A DNA stretch of 52,311 nt. Source: Paludibacter jiangxiensis. Its GTDB lineage: Bacteria > Bacteroidota > Bacteroidia > Bacteroidales > Paludibacteraceae. The notes under the pieces were generated by a model. That model had not been told where the DNA came from. It saw nothing but the letters and a program-made list of their open reading frames with translations, and made no database searches. This document shows, piece after piece, positions 45,069-52,311 of the stretch. The position numbers and the translations under genes are program-made. The stretch's first letter is position 1. Every line of letters begins with the position of its first letter. The stretch covers positions 1 to 52,311 of the forward strand of contig CAMBSB010000019.1 in the NCBI GenBank assembly GCA_945870155.1, written 5' to 3'.

Positions 45069-45881
45069 TTAGCTCAACAATTGAGGTTTCCATTCGTCCA
45101 TTAATAAAAGGTATTCTGTGTATTTCTTCTTTTCAGCAGTGAGTAGTTCAATATCGGCGTTGAGGCTTAGTTGTTCAGCAGCTATCCAACGTTCGTCGGA
45201 CAGCTTATCGCGAAACGAAAAAGGAAATTTCGCTTCCAGCTCGCTGATTTGTCTTTTCAGTTTATCTACATTTTCGCTGAGTTTTTCAACTTTCTCCTTC
45301 AGGTTATCAAAACTCATTTCGGGAGCAGCCGTTTTCAGGTCGATACTAAGCAAAATGGCATTGAGCATATCGAGGTTAGCCATATCGTAGGCAGCCTGCG
45401 CTTTGAGCAAAAGGTCTTTCTCGTGTTCAGTACAGTTAGGGTTCACATCGGGATGCAGTTTTTTCACTATCAGCACATACACTTCTTTAATTTTTTGCGT
45501 GATGTGTGGTGGTAAAAAGCTACTGTCGGTGAGGAACTTTTTTGCTTGTTTTAGGTGCTCACTTTCGAGAGCAATTTTTTTCAGATATTCGTCGAACTGC
45601 TTGGCAATTTTCTTTTCTACAGCACTTTTGTCGGGGTAAACGTTCTGATTAATATAAGCCTGCATAAGCTGTATGCGCTGTACAAGTATTTTTATTTCGG
45701 TTTGGAGGCAGAACTTTTGGTGCTTCAATTGCCCAATGGCATTGAGGTAAATGGCAGTTAAATAGTGCTCCTCGTAAGTCAGCATCTCATTTTTTTGCGA
45801 AAACAAATCGGCAAATTCCTTGCACAACAGCTGGTATTGCAGGTGAAGCATTTTTTGTTCGGGTGTTTGTTCGGGCAGCAT
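45069..45881 (-). CDS. J-domain (DnaJ-like) protein with coiled coils
   Basis: A 270-residue protein. Residues about 1-125 are helical with heptad-like segments, the J domain lies near 122-175 (HITQKIKEVYVLIVKKLHPDVNPN...AQAAYDMANLDML), with the HPD signature in KKLHPDVNPN, and a coiled coil follows (about 190-220; LKEKVEKLSENVDKLKRQISELEAKF). HPD lets J proteins stimulate DnaK ATP hydrolysis, so it should hand a specific client or partner to DnaK. It is not the general DnaJ: the zinc fingers and G/F region are absent. The HIRAN gene follows, and the 42-base array lies upstream of its promoter. Confidence 0.83.
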   Translation of the reverse strand: MLPEQTPEQKMLHLQYQLLCKEFADLFSQKNEMLTYEEHYLTAIYLNAIGQLKHQKFCLQTEIKILVQRIQLMQAYINQNVYPDKSAVEKKIAKQFDEYLKKIALESEHLKQAKKFLTDSSFLPPHITQKIKEVYVLIVKKLHPDVNPNCTEHEKDLLLKAQAAYDMANLDMLNAILLSIDLKTAAPEMSFDNLKEKVEKLSENVDKLKRQISELEAKFPFSFRDKLSDERWIAAEQLSLNADIELLTAEKKKYTEYLLLMDEWKPQLLS

Positions 45882-45905
45882 AAAGTTTTCTGTTTGTCAA
45901 CTCCA

Positions 45906-45913
45906 CAAAACTA
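45906..45913 (-). promoter_or_regulatory. -7 box of the J-domain/HIRAN operon
   Basis: TAGTTTTG on the minus strand, 25 bases before the ATG, a full match to TAnnTTTG. A TTG at the usual spacing is missing. Confidence 0.55.
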
Positions 45914-46077
45914 CAAAAAAACCTTCATATTTTCACATTCTTATTAAGAAATTAATGTACCTAACTCAATTTTATGCAAACATTTAAAAAAAACAGTTTT
46001 TGCAGGCTTATAAAGCCGTTTTTATGGTTTAAAAAAAATAATATTGAAGCTTTTTAAAGCATTAAACACAAAAAAAT

Positions 46078-46560
46078 AAATTGTTTTTTTGTGTTTTTCG
46101 GATGAAATTGAAAAAAAACAATTTGTTTTTATGGGTTTAACAGCAAATATTGTAAAAAAATAAATTGTTTTTATGGGTTCATCGGCGATTATTGTTAAAA
46201 TATAATTTTGTTTTTTTGTGTTTTTCGGTAAAAATTGGAAAAAAACAATTTGTTTTTATGGGTTTATCAGCAAATATTGTAAAAAAATAAATTGTTTTTA
46301 TGGGTTCATCGACGATTATTGTTAAAATATAAATTGTTTTTTTGTGTTTTTCATCGAATATTGTTAAAATATAATTTGTTTTTTTGTATTTTCAGCCGAT
46401 TTTGTTAAAATATAATTTGTTTTTTTGCAATTTACGCCGTGATGGACATAAAAACAATTTATTTTTTACTATTATTTGCTCTAAAAGGGTAAAAAACAAT
46501 TTGTTTTTTTATTATTACAGCACTGAAAGAGATAAAAAAAAATTGTTTTTTTTCGTTTAG
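46078..46560. repeat. Twelve-unit tandem array, period 42 bases
   Basis: The marker TTGTTTTT (once TTATTTTT) starts at 46081, 46123, 46165, 46208, 46250, 46292, 46334, 46376, 46417, 46459, 46501 and 46543, so the steps are 42, 42, 43, 42, 42, 42, 42, 41, 42, 42, 42. Each unit has a T-tract, a more variable GC-containing middle of about 15 bases, and an A-tract. Across unit borders the sequence forms AAAAACAA-T-TTGTTTTT, a palindrome. Units 1-3 and 4-6 are a higher-order duplicate of about 127 bases: units 2-3 and 5-6 differ at only two positions. The last units are more diverged. Confidence 0.92.
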
Positions 46561-46712
46561 CATAACTACTTAGCACTTCTAGAATAGTCCGGAACATTGA
46601 TTTTGTTGAAAACTTTTAATTTAATGACACTTGAAATGCCATAACATGAAATTTAATGTTTAATCGAATAATTCCATTCAACCCACTAAACTCCCAACAA
46701 CCAACTCATAAA

Positions 46713-46742
46713 TTCCCCTCCAAGGAGGGTTTCGGGGAGGTC
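46713..46742 (-). repeat. GC-rich 3' hairpin repeat, copy f (variant)
   Basis: On the minus strand: GACCTCCCCGAAACCCTCC, TT, GGAGGGGAA. Same design with C4TCC arms. It lies beyond the terminator of the FadL-like gene, 96 bases after that stop. Confidence 0.6.
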
Positions 46743-46776
46743 AACTTTCATTTGTTACATACATTTAAAAACACAC

Positions 46777-46810
46777 AAAAAGAGCGACTCAGGTTTGAAT
46801 CGCTCTTTTT
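46777..46810 (-). terminator. Terminator after the FadL-like gene
   Basis: Stem AAAAAGAGCGA / TCGCTCTTTTT with a 12-base loop. Confidence 0.85.
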
Positions 46811-46838
46811 AAATATAATTTTAATGAATTTGTTTATT

Positions 46839-48386
46839 CTAAAATCTCAAGCCAAAAGTTAATACCAAATTGTTGTTTTTTGTAATAACATTAGCCGGTG
46901 TAAGTGCTAAATTTTCACTAAGTATTTTGGAATTATATGCCAAATAATCTTCGTTATTAATTTTATTCATTAAAGCAAAATCTATATACCATCCCGATTC
47001 ACGATATCCAATACCGGTAGTAATATAGTTGGTAGCCTTATGTAAAAAGAATTCGGTATCGGTACGAATAGTTGAAGGATACATGTTTTTTGTAGCATTG
47101 GTTTTGGTTTTACTGCTTGTATTGGCAAAACCAGCTCTTAATGATAAATTATCGGTCACTTTATATTCTCCACCAATTTTAATCGTTCTGGCATTATTAA
47201 ACATATTATTCATGTCGGTATTATCATTCATATAGCTTTGCGAATTTCCATCCAAATCAGATAATTTCATGCCATTGTAGTTAGTTAAAACATATTCGGC
47301 ACTTATCAAACCTTTTCTCTCAATAATAAATGCTGTACTTACATTCAATTGTAGAGGCGATTGTGTTTTAAAATCGGTATTTCCTATTGGAGAATTTAAA
47401 TATCCTTTTTTCTCTGTATCATAATTCACTTTAAAATTATTGCTTGAATTTATAGAATAGGTCATAGGCGTATGCAGCGATATTCCTAATCGGATAAAAT
47501 CAACCGGAATGACTATGGCACCTACATTAAAATTAAAACCGGCACCTTTCATTGTTAAATTGTTTTCAAGGTTCATATTGCCACCAGTCTCAAATGTTTC
47601 ATTGTATTGACTAATCGATTTGTAATAAATGGATTGAAAATTCAAACTTGCACCCAAAAAAACTTTGTTGCTAAAATTACCCGACCAGGCAAATGAATAT
47701 TCATCCACTTTACCTTGTTCACGAAGCAAATATGATGGGCTTACTTTTTCATCTTTGCCTAAAAGTGAATTCCAAACTCCACTATTTGTAGCTGTTTCGT
47801 TCATTAAATATCCGTCATAAGCTAAAATAGACATCCAAGGCACATTGATATTGTCGAAGGGTTCGTAACTACCAACTTGTCTTAAGTCATTTTCGGTTAA
47901 TCCATTTGAAAATTGTGCAAAATAATCGGTCATTGAAGATCCGCTTTCTTTTCCTTTGATATTGATATTGCGGTTGAAATTTTTCAATTTATTGTACGAG
48001 AAAGAAAAATTTGAACTTAATAAACCATTTAACTGACTCTCGCTACGCCAGGTTGGTGAGGCAAAAACCAAAGTAAAGTTATTAGTTCCCACATTATATA
48101 AATTATCAGAAGCTTTCTGAGTATTCCAGGTAGATGAACTGGTTTGCATAAGTATGTCGCCTGTTGCAGTTAACTCCGATTTGCGATAAATTCCCAAGCC
48201 TGCAGGATTGTCCTTGATAGCCGAAGGGTCGCCACCTAAAGCGCCAAAAGCACCAGCCATACTTGAATATCTTGCTGTTCCATTGATGTCAGTTTCAGCA
48301 ATTTTTAAAGCATCGAAAATGGTTTGCGAAAATGCTAAACTGCAATGGAAGGCAAAAACTGTTATAATTATTATAGTACGTTTCAT
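46839..48386 (-). CDS. OmpP1/FadL-family outer membrane transport protein
   Basis: A 515-residue precursor with a signal peptide (MKRTIIIITVFAFHCSLAFSQ). The start of the mature part, DALKIAETDINGTARYSSMAGAFGALGGDPSAIKDNPAGLGIYRKSELT, has the NPAGLG motif of the FadL plug region common to Bacteroidota OmpP1/TodX relatives. The rest is a long barrel with many Asn/Tyr strands and ends NLVLTFGLRF with the terminal Phe. These proteins move hydrophobic compounds such as fatty acids or aromatics across the outer membrane. Own terminator; no enzymes for such substrates adjoin it. Confidence 0.87.
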   Translation of the reverse strand: MKRTIIIITVFAFHCSLAFSQTIFDALKIAETDINGTARYSSMAGAFGALGGDPSAIKDNPAGLGIYRKSELTATGDILMQTSSSTWNTQKASDNLYNVGTNNFTLVFASPTWRSESQLNGLLSSNFSFSYNKLKNFNRNINIKGKESGSSMTDYFAQFSNGLTENDLRQVGSYEPFDNINVPWMSILAYDGYLMNETATNSGVWNSLLGKDEKVSPSYLLREQGKVDEYSFAWSGNFSNKVFLGASLNFQSIYYKSISQYNETFETGGNMNLENNLTMKGAGFNFNVGAIVIPVDFIRLGISLHTPMTYSINSSNNFKVNYDTEKKGYLNSPIGNTDFKTQSPLQLNVSTAFIIERKGLISAEYVLTNYNGMKLSDLDGNSQSYMNDNTDMNNMFNNARTIKIGGEYKVTDNLSLRAGFANTSSKTKTNATKNMYPSTIRTDTEFFLHKATNYITTGIGYRESGWYIDFALMNKINNEDYLAYNSKILSENLALTPANVITKNNNLVLTFGLRF

Positions 48387-48553
48387 ATTGTTTTATTTTT
48401 AACCTTGTGTTTAAAAAGCATTTTTTATTTATTTTATCGTAAACAGCACTTTTTCATTTGTGCAGAACATTGATATTGTTGTAAACTTCTATTTAAAACG
48501 AAACCTAAAATGCCCTAATTTGAAATATTATGATTGATTTAATATATGCTCTA

Positions 48554-48582
48554 CTCCCCCCTCGGGGGGTAAGGGGGGCAGA
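48554..48582 (-). repeat. GC-rich 3' hairpin repeat, copy e
   Basis: On the minus strand: CTCTGCCCCCCTTACCCCCC, G, AGGGGGGAG; arms of six C/G. It begins 14 bases after the Tyr/Gly/Ser-rich protein stop. Confidence 0.75.
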
Positions 48583-48596
48583 GTATTAATTATTCT

Positions 48597-50123
48597 TTAT
48601 CTTCTGCTTCCGCCTCCGCCACCACCGCCGGATGAAGAACCTCCTGAACTGCCTGATGATGAACCACCTGAGTATGAGGAGCCCGAAGAGCTAGAAGGAC
48701 TGGAATATGTTGAAGACGATCTGGATTCACTACTTGGCGAATATGTGCTGCTACTTCTCGAAGGCGCGCTATATGTGCTTTGCGATGACCTTGTTGTGCT
48801 TGGGCTACCAGTTGAATAAGATGTACGTGGCGCACTATTAGTACCTGAATTATAACTTGACCGTGAACCGGCATTGCTATTGCTTGAAGGTTGAGTACTT
48901 GTACGAGGCGAATATGAATTATATGTGCTGCTCGAACGACCCGATGATGCAGGTTGATTATATTCACCGCGACTTCCACCATTTACTGAAGTAGAATTGG
49001 TGTTGCCGGTTCTGCCTCGTGTATCAATATTTGTTGTATTGCGTGCATTTCTATCGGTGTTTGTTGTATTGCGTGCATTTCTATCAGTATAAGTCGAATT
49101 ATAAGCATTTGAATTTCTGGTGTTTACGCTTCTATCAATTCCTGAATTTACGACACTTCGCGAATTTAAATTAGGGTATGAATTGATTGAACGTGTGCCG
49201 GTTGAATTCGAAATAGACCTGCCTTCATTGCCTACAGCTGTATAGTTATTTCTTAATGAACTTCGGCTTCCACCGCCTATGGTAGTGCTTGCGCCCTGAC
49301 GGTTTGAAGTATTGTTGTCCATACTACGGGTATTATAGCTGTTATTGGCTCTTCTATAAGTATCGTTGTAGTTCTGATTATTTGGTTTATAATATCCTCC
49401 ATATCCACCATAACCACCATATCCATAATAAGGATTGTACCAGTTATTATAGCCATAGTATCCATGTCCATAACCATATCCATAATAACCATTGTATCCA
49501 TAAAACGAATTCCAACCACCATAGTATGAATTATATCCCCATGGGCTATACCAACTGTTGTAACCATACATTGAGTAAGGTGAATACCAATTGTTTCCCC
49601 AACCCCAATTGTTATAACTGTAAGGCATATAATTGTAATCGAACCAAGCCGGATTCGACCAGGTTGGAGTTACGTAAGCATAAGCATTATCAATGTAAAC
49701 ATTCCAATCGCTACCATTTAAAAAATAGATATCGTTATAGTTTGGAGAACCCATAAATATACGATATTTTGGATTATGGTAACGGCGTATACGTGTTGCG
49801 TACTCCAAATCGGATTCCGATCCATTGAAACCATTTAAATAATAACCTTCTTCATTATTCATGTTTTCGGTGCTATCATTGGCTTCCGCAATTAAAACTA
49901 ATGAATCGGTATCGCTAATATCAGTAACATTACGTTCGATAAATGTTATTTCTTTGATGCCGTTTTTGTAATTTGGCTTAGGATTTACTTTCCTTTCAGC
50001 ATTATTCTTTAATACTTCTCTTGCATCCGAAGGCGCAAAATAAATATCGTCGATTGGTTTTGATTTTTGACCAAATATGATAAGTGGAAAAATCAATGTG
50101 AATAATAATAATCTAGTTTTCAT
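48597..50123 (-). CDS. Secreted Tyr/Gly/Asn/Ser-rich low-complexity protein
   Basis: A 508-residue precursor with a signal peptide (MKTRLLLFTLIFPLIIFGQ). Residues about 20-150 look folded (DIYFAPSDAREVLKNNAERK...GYYLNGFNGSESDLEYATRIRRYHNPKYRIFMGSPNYNDIYFLNGSDWNVY). Residues about 155-255 are a Tyr/Trp/Gly/Asn tract (YGYGYGHGYYGYNNWYNPYYG). From 260 on it is Ser/Asn/Thr/Arg-rich with a tandem DRNARNTTN repeat, and it ends in a polyserine-glycine tail SSSGGGGGGGSRR. I know similar Bacteroidota secreted proteins only as hypotheticals. The composition resembles adhesive, amyloid or prion-like sequences; a matrix or surface role is inference. Internal reverse-frame reading frames are composition artefacts. 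Confidence 0.72.
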   Translation of the reverse strand: MKTRLLLFTLIFPLIIFGQKSKPIDDIYFAPSDAREVLKNNAERKVNPKPNYKNGIKEITFIERNVTDISDTDSLVLIAEANDSTENMNNEEGYYLNGFNGSESDLEYATRIRRYHNPKYRIFMGSPNYNDIYFLNGSDWNVYIDNAYAYVTPTWSNPAWFDYNYMPYSYNNWGWGNNWYSPYSMYGYNSWYSPWGYNSYYGGWNSFYGYNGYYGYGYGHGYYGYNNWYNPYYGYGGYGGYGGYYKPNNQNYNDTYRRANNSYNTRSMDNNTSNRQGASTTIGGGSRSSLRNNYTAVGNEGRSISNSTGTRSINSYPNLNSRSVVNSGIDRSVNTRNSNAYNSTYTDRNARNTTNTDRNARNTTNIDTRGRTGNTNSTSVNGGSRGEYNQPASSGRSSSTYNSYSPRTSTQPSSNSNAGSRSSYNSGTNSAPRTSYSTGSPSTTRSSQSTYSAPSRSSSTYSPSSESRSSSTYSSPSSSSGSSYSGGSSSGSSGGSSSGGGGGGGSRR

Positions 50124-50690
50124 AATATAACCTCCTATTTTAGTGGTGTTTTTGATTGATTTTGAAACAATAATCGTGCCATGTACCGTTGTTTTTCTGG
50201 CGATTTTGTGTTGATTGTAAAGAAATAAAGGTTTTTTAATTGAATATTTTGTTTAATTTTGCAAAGTCAATTACTTAATGCTTAATTAGGTTCTGCTGAA
50301 AAACTAATTTAAAGATATTAAAACCACATAAGGACACAAAAGAATCACAAAAGTTTATATATAAAACCATTAGGTTTTATTCTTATGTGAACTTAATTGA
50401 TTCATTTTTACTAATATATATTTTGTCATTTATGAACAACATAAAAAGTAATATTATATTATATATTAGCTTTATTCTTATGTGTCCTTTTGTGTTCTTT
50501 TGTGGTTGGTGTTAAAAATTAATATTTTATATGCATTGTTTTTATACTAAATATGCAAAAATGATTGCATTAAAACCTTCATTAAAAGAGTTATATAGCA
50601 TATTATCAGAATATTAACAGTTTTTCAGTAACCCCTAATTAACAGGTTTTTATACTATTTCCTATTCATTTAAATTTTAAAAAAATATTT
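50124..50690. other. Divergent intergenic region, low-complexity protein / prmA
   Basis: A 567-base AT-rich region. It carries interspersed CACATAAGGACACAAAAG-type motifs: 50321-50354, and in opposite orientation 50470-50507, with a related TTTATTCTTATGTG at 50375-50389. No gene or clear terminator is visible. Confidence 0.5.
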
Positions 50691-51530
50691 ATGGACTTTA
50701 TACAAGTTGATTTTTATGTTGTACCATTCGAAGAGTATATAAGCGATATATTGGCTTCGGAACTTGGTGAAATTGGTTTTGATAGCTTTGTACTGAATAA
50801 CAATGTGTTGGAAGCCTTTATTCCAAACGATTTATTTGATGCAAACAAAATTGACGAAATGTTAGCCAATTTTGTGTTCGAAGTTTCAATAGAGTACAAA
50901 TATACTAAAATTGCAACTAAAAATTGGAACGAAGAGTGGGAAAAACATTACTTTGAACCTATAGTAATTGGTAATGAGTGTGTTATACATAGTTCTTTTC
51001 ACAAAAATATTCCTCATGCCAAGTACGATATTACCATCGATCCTAAAATGGCATTTGGAACCGGGCATCATGAAACCACAAGTTTGGTAATAGGTGAAAT
51101 TCTGAAAATGAATTTAGTTGATAAAACTTTACTGGATATGGGTTGTGGTACAGCAGTTTTAGCCATATTGGCTGCCATGCGTGGGGCTGTTAATATTGTT
51201 GCCATCGACATAGATAAATGGTGTACCGAAAATTCGATAGAAAATATCTTATTGAATAAAGTACAAGGAATAGATGTGCAATTAGGCGGTGCCGAATTGT
51301 TACAAGAAATGAAGTTTGATATTATTTTAGCCAATATCAACCGGAATATTTTACTGGCAGATATGGAGCAATATGCAAACTGTTTACTTGCTGGTGGTGA
51401 GTTATTTATGAGCGGTTTTTACACCCAGGATATTCCATTAATTGAAGCCGAAGCCAATAAAAATGGATTGGAACTTATTTCCTTCAATGAGAAGAATAAC
51501 TGGGTAGTAGTGAGGACGATAAAAAAATAG
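50691..51530 (+). CDS. prmA: Ribosomal protein L11 methyltransferase
   Basis: A 279-residue enzyme. The N-terminal substrate-recognition domain (about 1-90) is followed by YDITIDPKMAFGTGHHETTSLVIGEIL (about 115-141), the typical PrmA lead-in, then SAM motif I LLDMGCGTAVLAILAAMRGA (about 147-166), the acidic loop AIDIDKWCTENSIENI (about 171-186) and ILANINRNILL (about 213-223), the NPPY-like segment of protein methyltransferases. It trimethylates lysines and the N-terminus of ribosomal protein L11. Length is slightly under E. coli PrmA (293), as usual in Bacteroidota. Convergent with the AraC gene. Confidence 0.93.
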   Translation: MDFIQVDFYVVPFEEYISDILASELGEIGFDSFVLNNNVLEAFIPNDLFDANKIDEMLANFVFEVSIEYKYTKIATKNWNEEWEKHYFEPIVIGNECVIHSSFHKNIPHAKYDITIDPKMAFGTGHHETTSLVIGEILKMNLVDKTLLDMGCGTAVLAILAAMRGAVNIVAIDIDKWCTENSIENILLNKVQGIDVQLGGAELLQEMKFDIILANINRNILLADMEQYANCLLAGGELFMSGFYTQDIPLIEAEANKNGLELISFNEKNNWVVVRTIKK

Positions 51531-51562
51531 TTTTCTTAGATATAATAGGGTAGGGAAGATGC

Positions 51563-52311
51563 TTAAATCATGGTTCGCTCACTTAGCCTAAATTCGGATG
51601 GTGTTAGGCCTGTCATACGCTTAAATGATGTAGAAAAATACTCTATGCTTGTAAATTTTAATTTAAACGATATTTCTTTTATAGAATCGGCCGATTCAAC
51701 TAAAAGTTGTTTTGCCTTATTCAATTTAATATCATTGTAATACCTTGCAGGCGATTCATCGGTATATTTTTTAAAGTTCCGTCGAAACAAGGCATAGCTT
51801 AAATTTAAACTCGAAGCTATGTCTTGTATTGGCATATCCTCGAACACATTTTCGTTCATTATGATTTTAGCTTGCTCTATTTTTTGCCTTTCTTTTTTTT
51901 CGAGCGTTTTGTTTTTCGACTCCGCAATTATCAATCCCAAAACATGAAAAAGCATACCCGATAAATATACTTGTGATGACTTTAACCCATTTTGAACCAC
52001 ATCAATAGCGCGGTGAAAAAGTTTCATTAGCTCTTCGTTAAATCCGATATCAATAATGGAATTTTCAATGGGGAAGAATTTCCGAATAAGCATACTAAAC
52101 ACCATGTCGGTTTCGAAACGGATGAAATATTCTTTCCATTCGCTCGTATCCAAATGATAGTAAGTGTATTTTTGATTGGGGCTAATTAACAGTACTTTAC
52201 CTTTAGATATTTCCATCTCAGGCAAATCATCAAAGCAAACAAATCCAATTCCATTTGTTATATAAATCAATTTGAATTCATTTGAAACTTTTCCTTTTTT
52301 GTAATGAAATT
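51563..52311 (-). CDS. AraC-family transcriptional regulator (5' truncated by window edge)
   Basis: The frame is open to the right edge. The TTG at 52270 is internal: upstream codons read HYKKGKVSNEFKLIYITNG, the normal start of the cupin-like sensor domain. The visible 249 residues hold that sensor part, then a C-terminal double helix-turn-helix: IQDIASSLNLSYALFRRNFKKYTDESPARYYNDIKLNKAKQLL and SIKEISFKLKFTSIEYFSTSFKRMTGLTPSEFRL, the AraC signature. It senses a small ligand, often a sugar, and binds DNA. Its targets probably lie off the right edge, since nothing regulated is obvious to the left. Confidence 0.88.
   Translation of the reverse strand, partial: FHYKKGKVSNEFKLIYITNGIGFVCFDDLPEMEISKGKVLLISPNQKYTYYHLDTSEWKEYFIRFETDMVFSMLIRKFFPIENSIIDIGFNEELMKLFHRAIDVVQNGLKSSQVYLSGMLFHVLGLIIAESKNKTLEKKERQKIEQAKIIMNENVFEDMPIQDIASSLNLSYALFRRNFKKYTDESPARYYNDIKLNKAKQLLVESADSIKEISFKLKFTSIEYFSTSFKRMTGLTPSEFRLSERTMI

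Larger units (their letters stand above)
45882..46838. other. 957-base gene-free region with the 42-base array
   Basis: Contains the likely J-domain promoter, about 150 bases of AT-rich DNA with degenerate array-like motifs, the 12-unit array (46078-46560), GC-rich repeat f and the FadL-like gene terminator. Stop codons in all frames make coding unlikely. Confidence 0.75.

Noticed and set aside
46078-46560. The 42-base array read as a CRISPR array
   Set aside because: The conserved part runs across the unit border and the variable middle is only about 15 bases and is itself shared between units (units 2/5, 3/6). There are no cas genes and no unique spacers.
48590-48982. Reverse-frame 130-codon frame within the Tyr/Gly/Ser-rich gene
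   Set aside because: It is rich in His/Ala/Val only because it reads the Ser/Gly-rich codons of the real gene in another frame.
52268-52270. TTG at 52270 as start of the AraC gene
   Set aside because: Codons up to the right edge read HYKKGKVSNEFKL, the usual N-terminal sensor region, so the gene is cut by the window.

Overview
The window is a stretch of AT-rich chromosome from a member of the Bacteroidota, most likely an anaerobic or microaerophilic Bacteroidales-like bacterium. The evidence is an RteC/N6-methylase-helicase region typical of Bacteroides conjugative transposons, a TonB-dependent receptor with a CarboxypepD-like N-terminus, FadL-like and PorT-like outer membrane proteins, a SPOR lipoprotein, a dipeptidyl-peptidase III homologue, and a repeated promoter pattern with a -7 box TAnnTTTG and TTG about 19-20 bases upstream. 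A class I hybrid-cluster protein with an Fnr-type regulator, and an Fe-type superoxide dismutase, suit an anaerobe that meets oxygen and reactive nitrogen.

Layout. (1) 1-7.1 kb: one end of an integrative conjugative element. It holds the 3' part of a giant N6-methylase/helicase gene cut by the window edge, rteC, and an excisionase-like HTH gene, and it ends at a tRNA-Asn. (2) 7.2-16 kb: ordinary chromosome (PfkB kinase, DMT transporter, glycosyltransferase, RluA-type pseudouridine synthase, FAD dehydrogenase, SOD, SPOR lipoprotein), interrupted by tRNA-Pro with a decayed GIY-YIG endonuclease gene and a duplicated tRNA-Pro 3' segment. (3) 16.2-20.6 kb: one gene encoding a fused, CAD-like carbamoyl-phosphate synthase (CarA+CarB). 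(4) 20.9-31.6 kb: esterase, lipoprotein, M49 peptidase, beta-barrel, DUF1761-like protein, TonB receptor and CCA-adding enzyme. (5) 31.7-36.5 kb: an alpha-glucan cluster (GH57, GT4, debranching enzyme). (6) 36.8-40.8 kb: a nitrosative-stress module (Crp/Fnr regulator divergent from cupin, ferredoxin-like protein and Hcp) around a perfect palindromic operator. (7) 41-46.6 kb: accessory region with palindromic repeats, a four-helix-bundle protein, an HNH endonuclease with a possible HpaII-like tail, a J-domain plus HIRAN pair, and a 12-unit array of 42-base repeats. (8) 46.8-52.3 kb: FadL-like porin, a Tyr/Gly/Ser-rich secreted protein, prmA, and a partial AraC regulator.

The least explained signals are: the 42-base array at 46.08-46.56 kb, whose period equals four helical turns and which contains a three-unit higher-order duplication; the tRNA-Pro/GIY-YIG arrangement; the eukaryote-like fused CarAB; and a GC-rich hairpin family that sits, in one fixed orientation, just 3' of six different genes. 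All functional assignments rest on motifs read by eye; no database search was run.
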